A stretch of DNA of 64,000 nt from Mastigias papua (lineage: Eukaryota > Cnidaria > Scyphozoa > Rhizostomeae > Mastigiidae). The notes beneath the pieces were generated by a model. It saw only the letters and a program-made list of their open reading frames with translations, did not search any database and had not been told where the DNA came from. The position numbers were made by a program, and so were the translations under genes. The stretch lies in NCBI GenBank assembly GCA_964019165.1, contig OZ025268.1, positions 13,908,359 to 13,972,358 of the forward strand. Reading direction: 5' to 3'. How positions within the stretch are numbered: position 1 is the stretch's first letter; the number at the start of each line of letters is the position of its first letter. Below, piece after piece: positions 34,225 through 44,439 of the stretch.

Positions 34225-34480
34225 TAAGAGCTTTTAGTTTTTTAGGCCAGTCGCTTAGATCTCTCAATAAACAACACTCTTGCCTCTAAAATCAATCTGT
34301 TTTCAGTAGGAGTAAGCCGTGGGCTACCGTAGAGAAGCAACTCGAGCAATGTCGTTTGGCCCATGTTAACAAGATCTAGAGTGGGAATGTTGGAAAGCTG
34401 CCTGAAGAGATACCTGGGCATCATATCAAACCAATGACAATGCAGAAGAAATACCCTATTTCTGCACGCCACTGCTCAAG
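34225..34480 (-). pseudogene. LINE zf-RVT C-terminal fragment
   Basis: The minus strand reads FLLHCHWFDMMPRYLFRQLS, LLELLLYGSPRLTPTENRLI and FIERSKRLA, the zinc-binding tail (HC...) typical after RT in several LINEs. Confidence 0.7.
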
Positions 34481-36929
34481 TCCTATAGGCATATTATGCC
34501 AGCTTGATCTCTCCGGTCAAAGCAGCTGCTACATGTACTCTGCAAGACTTTGGATATTATGTACATTTTTGCCAATACTCAACAATCCGCAAGATATTGC
34601 ACTATTAATACAACGGAGACTATAACAAAAACAAATAGAATATAAAATATCAGAAGATACAACATTAACGAAGCTGGGGATGTAAGCAATAAGAGAAGAA
34701 CAAACACGGAAAATATTGAAGGGCTGAATGGAGTTTCTAGATGATGTGTTGAATTACTTGATACATTCATGACACAGGGTGAATTAAAGATTGAAAATCA
34801 CGGTCTGCTCATTAAAGGTAAGGTACTTTGAACAAAAGAGGCATTTCTGATGAACTTACAGCATTCATAGATGATTCAGACACAGTTGAAAGTTAAATCC
34901 CAAAGGCAATATTTCAAACACAGTTGAAGATTGAACCCCACGAGAAGCACCTAATCATGTTTAGTTGATATCATACTAGCTACTCCCATGGGAAACAGTA
35001 CCAGCAGACAACTATGCAAACAAATGTAGTTACCGCGCGATGGCATTTAGACAAAAAAAAATTCCAAAGCTAGTAACTATATTACCTTAGACTATTTAAA
35101 CATATTTTATGATTGAAGATGAAACAAAGGAAAAATCACTAGTTCAGTACTAAACAGGAAAAAGAAACCAGAACTGGCAGTACCAAATACTAAATGAGTT
35201 CAACATTGTCCAAATGCAGTATGTGAAAAAAGAAAAAACGTCATAGGGTTCACTGATCCCCCCATTCCTTGGCTGAGTCGCTTGGCTACTCACCCCATTT
35301 ATGAAATTTCAGCTGTAACTTATGAAATTTCAGCTGCAACTTATGAAATTTAGCAGGGTTGACAATGTAGCTAGAAAAGCTATCCTTACCAGCCAGTACC
35401 CTGCCATTCTTCCGTTTGAAAATCCCCAGGAAAGTTAACTGTAAGTTGCCTAAGAGAACTGCAAAGCTAAAACTGGAGAGTTTGTCTTGAAATAAAGATA
35501 CTAACTAAAAGTTTCGAGAAATTCTGTCTGGTCTTAAAACCAACAATGAGAATTTCTCCGACTATTTGCGAGCGCTTCTGAGAAGTCGGGAAATAGCATG
35601 ACGTCACAAATACTTCGTTCCATGACGCCACATGCTACGTTTACGCCTGGTGAACTGACTAAGCCACGATACATGTTGGACAAGAACCTTCGTGGATTCT
35701 GAATCTTTAAGAAATTATTCGATAAGTTTCACCTTCCCAAGTGACTAAGCCGTGATACATTCTGGAAAAGTATATTGCGACACATTCTGAATCTATAAAC
35801 AATTAATCGACCTTTTTGATATCGTACAAATGTTCACCTTCGGTGCCAACCTGTCGAATAATCACTACAGGCATCTTTCGGTGTACGTGCTACCCACTAA
35901 ATTTAGTTGTACTACATAACCCTTGTGCCTTTAGTCGATAAGCAAGTCCTATGCAATACAACTAGATTTTGGGGGTAGATACATACGACGAAAGATGCTT
36001 GCAGTGATTTTTCGAAACGTTACTAAATATTTGTACGGAATGGAAAGAGTTACATGTTTGCAGAGAGAGGATATATTCCACCACTCAGATAAAGCTGCTG
36101 TACAAAAATTACCAAAAATTTACTCATTCCTTTGTACAGTTGGCAATAAGGAGGACAAATGCTATTCTACCCCTTTATGGCTTGTGTACAAGAACACGAC
36201 TCTAGCGAAATGGCGGAGACAGTTATCTGAATGAATGGTTAGTCTTCTGTAATTCCCCATCCCAACTCTAAAAGCAGCAGATCCTATTGCATATTTTTGA
36301 TAAACATGATGACTGCTTTCATATGTCATAAAATTTATGTAGGAATTTAATTCCTATGTTTTTAACATTCGTGTAAACGTGTCCAAGGCCCTACTATGAA
36401 AAAACTAAAAACTCAATAAGCTCTGCATTATTCCGCAAATAGTATTGCAGATTCCTAGTTGGGAGGGTGAGACCTATGGGCTGATATATAATTTAAGAAC
36501 ATTTAGTGGGGTCTGCTCCCATCCCCAAAGGCCGTTTGCCTAGCTTCATATCTATATCTCTGGGAAAGGAAAACAGGGACTTTCCTGTTCTAGTGCAACT
36601 ATTTGCTGCACATTCAACTATACTGCTGCATATCAATAGCCTGGACAGATAACTTGACTAAAATGAATTTGACTCTTACTGGTGTTCTCTAATAAACAAT
36701 GGTCTTGCGTACGTGACCCTTTGTTTCAAGATCCTAATATGGTATCTATGACGTTATGCAGAATAAGTACCGACAATGGCCGAGAAGTTCGTAGTGCGCT
36801 ACAGATAATGTAAAGGCAGGATTGCCTCAAAACGTGTCGTTATTTTCAGAAAAGGAAGTGATTTTCGGAATCAGTGTGTCTAGCTCTACTGGATATCAAA
36901 AATAGGTTAGGCAGTGTAGTTCTCCTTTA
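34481..36929. other. Intron sequence with little recognisable content
   Basis: Contains a short tandem block (35297-35352, about two and a half units of ATGAAATTTCAGCTGTAACTT) and two diverged copies of a roughly 80-base sequence (35655 and 35740, both with ACTAAGCC and GATACAT). The plus-strand ORF 35995-36234 has no recognised domain. Confidence 0.45.
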
Positions 36930-37620
36930 AATGACAAGCTTTGAAGTGGCTAGAAATTTGGGACCACTTTGAAGTTCTTATTCATCAGATCCATAGCTTA
37001 TCTGACATACATAACTTTAACAAATTGAAGCGCTTTCTGAATGGTGAGGCCATAGAGAGTATTACAGGCTTAGCATTGTGCTGCGATAATTATAAGGAGG
37101 CGGTTGACATTCTAAAGAAGAGGTATGGAAATCCTCTAGCACTGATCAGAGTCTACGTGGAAACTCTGTTGAAAATTGAATAAAATGAAGGGAAAGGATA
37201 TTTCTGATTTGAGAAACTGGTCCAATGAAGTAGAAAATTGCTTGAGAAGTCTGAGATCTTTGAAACCTCAACCTACAGAATTCTGCTTTTGCCATTGTTG
37301 AAAGGAGAGTTTGCAATACGAATTGGTCGATGGTTTGGCACAGAGGTGTGGACATTAGTTACCTTTACGAAATATTTTGAGGAGGAGTTTGTGACAGCAG
37401 AAAATTGTATTTCCTTGTTGACAGGTTCTTGGAAATGCTCAGAAGATGAAGTACACAACCAATAGCTTTATGGTCAAGTAGAAAAATCACGCTGCTCATC
37501 CAAGCCTTTCTGTGTATATTGTAGCAGAGATCATCTCCTTCTCAATGTAGAAATGTCTGCAATATGAGATCACGAAAGGATATTCTGCAAAGAAACACTA
37601 AATGGTTTGCTGGTCTATAA
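36930..37620 (+). pseudogene. BEL/Pao gag (DUF1759-type) fragment
   Basis: The plus strand reads WDHFEVLIHQIHSLSDIHNF, NKLKRFLNGEAIESITGLAL and NYKEAVDILKKRYGNPLALI, the standard DUF1759 capsid-like block of BEL/Pao elements. After a frameshift near 37190, TYRILLLPLLKGEFAIRI and WTLVTFTKYFEEE follow. FCVYCSRDH near 37500 is a damaged zinc knuckle. The protease and RT that should follow were not found. Confidence 0.85.
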
Positions 37621-38275
37621 AGGGGTCACAGAACGATGGACTGCCCTGTGAAGTATGTTTGGAACATTTGTATGCAGAGACAATGTTAGCATTTGCGAGG
37701 TTCGAGAGAGAAAAGAGAATAATGAACGAGGTTGGGAAAGAAATGAGAGCAGGGAGGAGAGAGAACGATACTGAAGGTAGGCATGACGTGAGTGCAAATG
37801 TTTCTTCTTCAAATATATCTTGTAGTTTGCTACAAACAGGCACCGCTGAAGGTAGTGATGTTGATGCTAATTCTTTCGTGCTTTCAGGAATACTTTTGAT
37901 AGTCGTAGTCAACGGTTGTATCTAACTGGTGAGCAACAATCGGTGCCAAAAATGCTCAGAACACAACACACTTTGCAATTAAACTGCAATATATACCTTT
38001 AGTCGTTTGGACATCCACTGAACAAAGTTTAGTGCAGGCACGCGCATTGACATACAGCTCCCCAATGTAATGAACCGTGTTTTGAAGCGGAAAAATAGCA
38101 AACGAATGGATTCTGTTGATAAAAGAAACAGGTTTGGATAATGAGAGAGATCGGACCGTAAAAGATGATGTTTTGGAAGAATCCAACCCTCAACGATCGA
38201 TGTCATTTGATTTTTTCATATGAATTCTAGGCTCCCCGATTCAGTTCCAAACATGAATCACGCTCGCACTTAGAG
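37621..38275. other. Unassigned sequence after BEL gag
   Basis: A plus-strand ORF (37602-37925) with no clear domain. LQTGTAEGSDVDA could be a trace of the BEL protease region, but this is weak. Confidence 0.3.
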
Positions 38276-38455
38276 ATGTTGAGTGAAATGTTGAGTGAAA
38301 TGTTGAGTGAAATGTTGAGTGAAATGTTGAGTGAAATGTTGAGTGAAATGTTGAGTGAAATGTTGAGTGAAATGTTGAGTGAAATGTTGAGTGAAATGTT
38401 GAGTGAAATGTTGAGTGAAATGTTGAGTGAAATGTTGAGTGAAATGTTGATAGAA
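38276..38455. repeat. 12-base minisatellite, 14 exact units plus one variant
   Basis: Unit ATGTTGAGTGAA repeated 14 times without error from 38276 to 38443, then one variant. Because the unit is a multiple of three and has no stop, it is open on both strands (MLSE on plus, FHST on minus). Diverged units continue to about 38560. Exact identity suggests recent expansion. Confidence 0.95.
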
Positions 38456-38994
38456 AAGCTAAGTCATATGGCACATCCCTACTCAACAATGCTGAACAAC
38501 ACTGAACATGACTCGACATTGTTCGGTGAGATGTTCAATGAAAAGTTAAGTCATATGATCAGGCTTTAAGGCATCCGATCGGGTATGGCATGAAGGACTG
38601 CTGTATAAGTTGCGCAGATGTGGTGTCTTGGGAACTGGTACAATCTTCTCAATTGCTGTCTGTCAAATCGTAATTAGCGAACATTTCTACATGGCAAATC
38701 ATCCAGTTGGAGAAACATTTCTGTAGATGTCAAACGAGGCTCAATCCTTGGACAGTCGATGTTTCTTGTTTATATCAATGATTTGACTGAGGATTTTACA
38801 TTTACAGTAAAATTCTTTTGCTGATCATGCTTCCTTCTCTACTACTGTATATGACTCTGTAGCAGCTGATGATATTAACCATAGTCTGGAAAATAGAAAA
38901 TTGTTGGCCCATAGATGGAGAATGTCCTTTAACCCTGGTCCTTGTAAGCAGCACGCTTTAGAAATAATCTTTCAATACACCATGCTATTTTTCA

Positions 38995-39160
38995 ACAATT
39001 CACAAGTTCACTACAGCACGAAAAAGCGGTACCATGTTTTAGACAAACTGACAAGTCTTTTTTCGTCCGACACTCGTCAGAGTATGAAACGTCGGGTAGC
39101 GACCGAAAGGTGAACCGAAATATATAGCCAGATGGGGGTACACGTGATATGATGAATAAT
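38995..39160 (-). repeat. Hammerhead-bearing dispersed repeat, copy 2
   Basis: Matches copy 1 (13823-13975) over about 150 bases. It lies inside LINE coding sequence. A short direct duplication with AATTAGAGCAAATGAGT lies just to the right (39161-39200). Confidence 0.8.
39044..39086 (-). ncRNA. Hammerhead ribozyme motif, copy 2
   Basis: On the minus strand: CATACT, CTGACGA, GTGTCGGAC, GAAA, AAAGACTTG, TC, AGTTTG. The core blocks are exact, stem I pairs 5 of 6 positions, and stem III is changed compared with copy 1, so activity is less certain. Confidence 0.6.
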
Positions 39161-39789
39161 TAGAGCAAATGAGTAATTAGAGAAATTAGAGCAAATGAGT
39201 ACAAACATACTGGTCTTATACCCGATTCATAGCGTTCTTTTTAAGTAATATCCATGCGGCTATCTCCAAATTAAGAAAAGCAATAGGAATGATCAAGTAT
39301 CTTTCCATATGCCTTCTCAGGGAAATCTTAAATGTTCCTTATAAACTGTATGTACGACCCAAACTTAACTAAAGTTATGTCATTTACCACATTCCACACA
39401 AGGAGGCTTATCCACATAGTCATGGTAATGCTCTGATGCAAAAACTTGAATCAATGCAATGTTCTGCAGTATTAGCAATAACTAGTACATGATGAGGAAC
39501 TTCTTCTACTTCTTGAAGAAATTTTCCCATAATCGCATGTACTTCTCCAAAAAAACCAACATTGTTTCAGGGGGAGAGAGGGATGAAAGTTCATTGCAGA
39601 ATATAAAAAGTGCAAAGTGTTCCAGGACCTTTGGCGACTACCATAGATACAATATTATCAATATTTTCGACAACCTTTCTCTCACTAAGGCCGCTAATAG
39701 TAAAATGCCACAATAATCTGGAAGAGCAAACCGATAGTACAGGAGAAGCTTGCTATATGGTGACAGGGGATTGTATCGAATTTCCTAGT

Positions 39790-40770
39790 TAAATCAGTAA
39801 CTAACGTTAACACCCTAGATATATGATCAACATTACCATCAAAAAGCTGAAAAATCTACTCAACTGTTTGCAATGTCTATTAATTTCAACAGTTGGAATA
39901 ACAGCCTGATCTGCTAACAGTTCAGGGAAATATTGAAGGGATGAAATAGATATATTGGCCCAAGAACAACATCTTGTAAAATGATTAAGAAGTTGCTTCC
40001 CGTTTTCAAGGCCAGTTATGACGGCATCATCACCTGGAAATTGAAATCAATGGGTGGGGAGAAGAGAACAAATAGATAAACCGGACTGTGTGAAGTTTGA
40101 GTAAGAAATTTAATGGATGAATGTACTAAAGCATAAGTTGGAGATAAGTGAGCTTAGAGAGTCCCCGTGGAGAACTCAAAGGCCTATTGTAATAGAAGTG
40201 TTTCAGAAGAGTCAGTGATGATGTATGCCTGGACATTTGAATAAAGACTGCGCATTAAAAGTTGAATGTGAGTAGGAATGTGATGATATTTCAAACCGTC
40301 AGGAGCAAGGGTATGATGTAATTCACCAAACGCACTTTTGAGGCCGAGGGATGCGATCACTAGGGAATTTGGCTAATTCTGGTAGTATTAATTATGCTAG
40401 CCATTTGAGCAGTGTGTTCAAAGGTGGCATTTAAACTTGGAAGAAAGCCTCATTGAATTTTATGTTCAATATAGCTATTAGCCTTCAAAAAAGCAAACAT
40501 TGACTCGCGCACGCAAGATGTAAAGATCTCAGGACGTATGCTCTCTAGACTTACGGACCTGAAAAGGGAAGGGCCAGAAGAAGGATTGCCTTTTCTATGT
40601 ACAAGAACGGTGCATGCTCTTATCAATCTACCGGGAATTTCACCTCATTCTACATGCGACTTTCGTGACTTGATGATATGAAGGAGGTGACAAATCATAG
40701 GAAATTGTAGGTCGAGGAAGAGGGGAATTCAGCTAGGGATTCTAAAGGACGAATTGAGCCTATATTGTGG
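39790..40770 (-). pseudogene. LINE family A, second copy, RT region
   Basis: The minus strand reads RACTVLVHRKGNPSS, FAFLKANSYIEHKIQ and FLPSLNATFEHTAQMA, then LKYHHIPTHIQLLMRSLYS, DDAVITGLENGKQLLNHFTR and SLQYFPELLADQAVIPTVEI. These parallel the plus-strand copy at 25076-31900 block for block. Stops and deletions occur throughout. Confidence 0.8.
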
Positions 40771-40896
40771 GTGTCCAGGAAACCAAAGTTGACATAGAAA
40801 TAAATATAGATGATTGAGTTCATAGACGATATTATATCATTATGTTTGCTATATTCACATGTGAGACTGGCATTGTGGCCTAGAAGAAATTGTTAG

Positions 40897-41290
40897 CTAT
40901 TTTCCAATCGTGATCAGATCTAGCTTAACACCCGGTTTAATGCTGCGTGTTGAGTTAAAATCAATGTTACGTTCAGCTTCACCAGTACCATCGTAAGCTT
41001 CGTCGCTATCAAGTGATTCAAACCTTTCCTTACGTTGGCCCTTGGTGCCATGGCAGCTGTGCTGGTGCATTTTCAAACCACAAAAACCGTTACATAACTT
41101 CCGATAGCCGCATTTCACTTCAGAGCGATCATTTTGGAGAATGATTTGATCCAATAACTGGTCGCCTGGGAGAAATACAATTGCTAGCCTGATCTTTGGG
41201 CTCCGAGTTACTATTGCCAGATGAGATATGTTTCTCTTTACATCTCTATGCACGACGTACTGACGACTTAAATTCCGGGTCACAATACAA
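40897..41290 (-). pseudogene. LINE family A, N-terminal zinc-finger part
   Basis: The open frame contains CGYRKLCNGFCGLKMHQHSC, a C2H2-like finger of the kind at the N-terminus of zinc-finger LINE ORFs, and ends SIKPGVKLDL. It lies directly upstream of the RT piece at 39790-40770 on the same strand, so both probably belong to one insertion. The first 40 residues have no recognised domain. Confidence 0.6.
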
Positions 41291-41770
41291 TCATATCATG
41301 AAAATAGCAAATAACGATGTAAATATGTAAAGGGGCATTTCGAATCAAGTGTCAAAAATAAATTCTTGTTATACATAATAAAATACGAAGTAACAAGTGA
41401 AGAAAATATCAAATAAATGATGAATCTTGTAGGTTGTGCATAGTAAACGTATGCTCTGCTTCAACAACCACAATAACAATAATTATTATTATAATAACAG
41501 CTCAACATTTTGACAGGTTTAAAATGAGGTACGTAATGCGCTTTTCGCCAATTTTCTTACTATGATATCAAACTATAACTCCTACTGCAACCAATGTTGA
41601 AGCGCTCACTTTCTAATAAGTTCCAACACAGCCTGTGGCCATAACGCCTACTATCGAAAAGATCTTCAAAACTGATGCTAGACATGCTTAATGAAAACAA
41701 TATGAATGTTTCCAAAGTGCCTGTATTACGGAAATCAGAAAAATTATAAGTAACAAGCAAAGGTCCATAC

Positions 41771-41905
41771 TTATTGCTTCTATAAAGCGGTCAAATGACC
41801 GTGATGGTATTAATGGCTCCGGTAACTCACGAAAATACCATTTCAATGCACCAGCAATGACATGCACATCAGACCACTGTTTGTCATCAAAATCAATCTT
41901 CTCTC
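41771..41905 (-). CDS. RhoGAP gene, exon with GALK/FRELPEPL block
   Basis: Acceptor AAACCACAG ends at 41906; donor GTATGG starts at 41770. 135 bases encode EKIDFDDKQWSDVHVIAGAL then KWYFRELPEPLIPSRSFDRF and IEAI. GALKxxFRELPEPL is the most conserved RhoGAP block, lining the contact with the Rho switch regions. Phases join the flanking exons through a Gly codon (5' side) and a Lys codon (3' side). The IDFDDKQWSDVHV stretch matches the LNLDDxxWEDIHV of ARHGAP15/27. Confidence 0.94.
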
Positions 41906-41929
41906 CTGTGGTTTAAAAAATACAAGTCA

Positions 41930-42930
41930 TAGATAAAACTACATGTATTCATCTGAACTACCAGCTTCTATTGACAAAGTTAGTAATGAGTATTATTATT
42001 TTGAAATCACTCCATTGAATGAAGCTATGAACAATAACCTCTACTTGCTAGTAAAATGTGTAGAGGGAAATAAGCTGCCTTTGAATGTGGTAAAAACTCG
42101 TGCAATGCTAATTTCCACCAAGCAAAAGTACAAGGCCTTGCAGGACCATAACCAAGATCTTCGTGTGAAAATTAAAGGCACGGAGCTTGAGACTGTTCTG
42201 AATACAAAATATCTAGGTATCAATATTGATAGTACTCTTGACTGGAAGGATCAAATTAAGGTAATGTCATGTAAACTATCAAGAGCTATTGGCCTTTTGA
42301 AACATGCTAGAAATTCCTTCCCAAAGATGTATTGAAAACACTTTACACAGGTATTGTTGAACCACATTTTCGTTACTGCTGCTCCGTTTGGGGCTGTTGC
42401 GGGAAAACAGAACTCACCCAATTACAAAAACTGCAAAACTGAGCAGCAAGAATTGTGACGAACAGGAGTTATGATGCTCCTAGTAAGCCTTTGTTCCAAA
42501 TACTTGGGTTGAAAACTATAGAAGAACTTATTGCTGACAAAACGAGAATGATGGTTTTCAAATCTGTCAATGATTTTGGACCACATTATATCCACAAAAT
42601 GTTCACAAAAATTCATGACTATTATGGAAGGGTTTGGAAGTCCTCCTTAAGAGTAAAATTTTTCTTTCACCAAGTGATAGTGTGTTTATCACCAAATGAA
42701 TGCATCTTTTGATATTTGTCCGAATCACAATGGGCTGTTGACATTAGATTTCAGCAATATCTCCGATTAAGTTTTAGAAATAGTTCCTATCCCTCTTTTT
42801 ACTAAGGCCTCTGCCCCTCATTTATTAGAAGCCTGAGAGTAGCTCTACAAATAAACACTGAGCCTACAAGGTGTATTTTGAGCCCTTAAAACTCAATGAA
42901 CGAATGAACGCATGTCAAAATTTGCCATCG
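41930..42930 (+). pseudogene. LINE (CR1/jockey-like), 5'-truncated
   Basis: The plus strand reads KYLGINIDSTLDWKDQIKVM and KLSRAIGLLKHARNSFP, then RNSYDAPSKPLF-like and LGLKTIEELIADKTRMMVFK: RT thumb and tail. The 3' end has ATGAACGA tandem units (42895-42915). It is inserted in the intron, opposite in direction to the host gene and within about 30 bases of the exon at 41771-41905. Confidence 0.75.
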
Positions 42931-44045
42931 TTATGCATCTAGTTTTTAGGAAATATGTTTATTTACTTGCTATGTTGAAATTCCAGGATTTTTCCGGTGT
43001 TTTCGATTTCAAACATCAACTCACTCCTTGCGCTCCTTTTCCTTGTCGGTGCTCAAAAAACTCAAAAGTTGAATATTTTCTACTATCACCATTCGTTCTG
43101 CAATTAACATTGTAACAGTTTACCCAGGGAATATCCCTAAGTTGCACCCAAAATTGCTCCATAATGAACAACCCAAGTCCAATTCAACGCAAGAGTCTCC
43201 TACCGGAAGTGAAGTTTGACTTCTCTTGGGGAACTTGCGCAGAATGCAACATGCTCCTGTGATCTTTGCCGGCTTTGCTATTCAGTCTGTATTCTACCAT
43301 CTTTGGTCGTACGGTTACCATCAAAACAAACTAGAGAGGCCTACTGGTAATACTTATGATAATGATGATTACTATCAATCGAATATGTTCTTACGCATAA
43401 TCTTTCATTTTACTATGTTCCCATATCTTCCTTCAACATTATATCTACTGCTCATCAGGCACAATAAATTCCCATTGAGGATGCTCTGGGGGCCGGTGAG
43501 TACTAAGGGTACTATCAATAGACTGCAGCAGGATGATAGCTGATGATAGTTGATGAATCATATCCATATCAATTGCTCCCTCTATATATGAAGTGAACTA
43601 TCATGGATACTGTACAATAGTTCATGATATTCGAGGGTACAAATAATAGATATAATATTTGATCATGCAAAAAAAAAGAAAGGGCTATGTGCACCACACA
43701 CCACATACGACACATGATATACCAAAAATAATATACCACAAATAGAAAACAAGGCTAGCAAAATTAAAGGTGCAAAGGTATAACAAAAGAAATCCTACTA
43801 GGATGTCTACTACTCACCAAAATATTACTTTATTATAAGTTCAAGGGTGACATAAAAACATACCAATATTGCGATCTCTATAAAGCCTTTTGCATTGTGT
43901 GGAGATCCCATGGAGAAACATTTAGTGAGAAACGGCATAAGTTCCATAAACATCATTTTACATTTCGTAAGGATTTAGTTATGCTACAGATACTCACCTG
44001 CCGTTGAGGCTATATGAATTAAAAGTGAAAATATATAAAAATTAC
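42931..44045. other. Intron sequence, no gene recognised
   Basis: A plus-strand ORF at 43226-43543 has no recognised domain; the remainder is AT-rich. Confidence 0.4.
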
Positions 44046-44123
44046 CTTGATCGGTGGAAATACGAAGTTTATGCATCAAAGAAGCATTTCCACATTCTCT
44101 ATAAATTCCTTTAACGTGCAAAC
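44046..44123 (-). CDS. RhoGAP gene, exon with the arginine finger
   Basis: Acceptor CACTCTCAG ends at 44124; donor GTAATT starts at 44045. 78 bases encode LHVKGIYRECGNASLMHKLR then ISTDQ. GIYR carries the catalytic arginine finger of RhoGAPs, and KLR the conserved Lys/Arg after it. The two residues after the finger Arg are Glu-Cys rather than the usual Val-Ser. It joins the previous exon through a split Gly codon. Confidence 0.93.
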
Positions 44124-44213
44124 CTGAGAGTGAAGAAGTAAATAATTTTACACACATCATTGTAAGAAACGTATGATATCAATAAACTGTTTTCTGCATT
44201 AATAATTTGCAAA

Positions 44214-44264
44214 TACACACACGCACACGCACACACACACGAACACACACACACACATACAAAT
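44214..44264. repeat. (CA)n microsatellite, imperfect
   Basis: ACACAC runs with CG and GA interruptions. Confidence 0.9.
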
Positions 44265-44439
44265 ATCAACATTTCAAAAACCGAAATAATTCAACTTTCG
44301 TACAGCTGAACAAAAGCAGTCATGTGTCGCCTTTAAGCTGTGATTCATCGACTTTTTGTGGGATAACCATTTGTGTTTAAGACTTGCTTCAGACAACTAG
44401 GACTCGAGCAGTAAAGTTTGACGTTAAAGTCTGAGAAAT

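Larger units (their letters stand above)
38590..39500 (+). pseudogene. LINE (CR1/jockey-like) RT, interrupted by hammerhead repeat
   Basis: The plus strand reads SVKRGSILGQSMFLVYINDL, then FFADHASFSTT (the FADD site reads FADH) and HRWRMSFNPGPCKQHALEII. After the hammerhead repeat (about 38991-39185), the RT tail resumes (ISKLRKAIGMIKYLS and QKLESMQCSAVLAIT). Many frame breaks. Confidence 0.75.

Noticed and set aside
38276..38455. CRISPR-like array
   Set aside because: The repeat is a head-to-tail 12-base unit with no spacers, in a eukaryotic setting.
38241..38569. ORFs of repeated MLSE or FHST residues
   Set aside because: A 12-base tandem repeat without stop codons gives open frames on both strands; no sign of a real gene.
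43855..43925. Possible extra RhoGAP exon before a GTATG site on the minus strand
   Set aside because: The neighbouring exons (44046-44123 and 41771-41905) already join in phase with no missing residues, and the candidate translation has no RhoGAP pattern.
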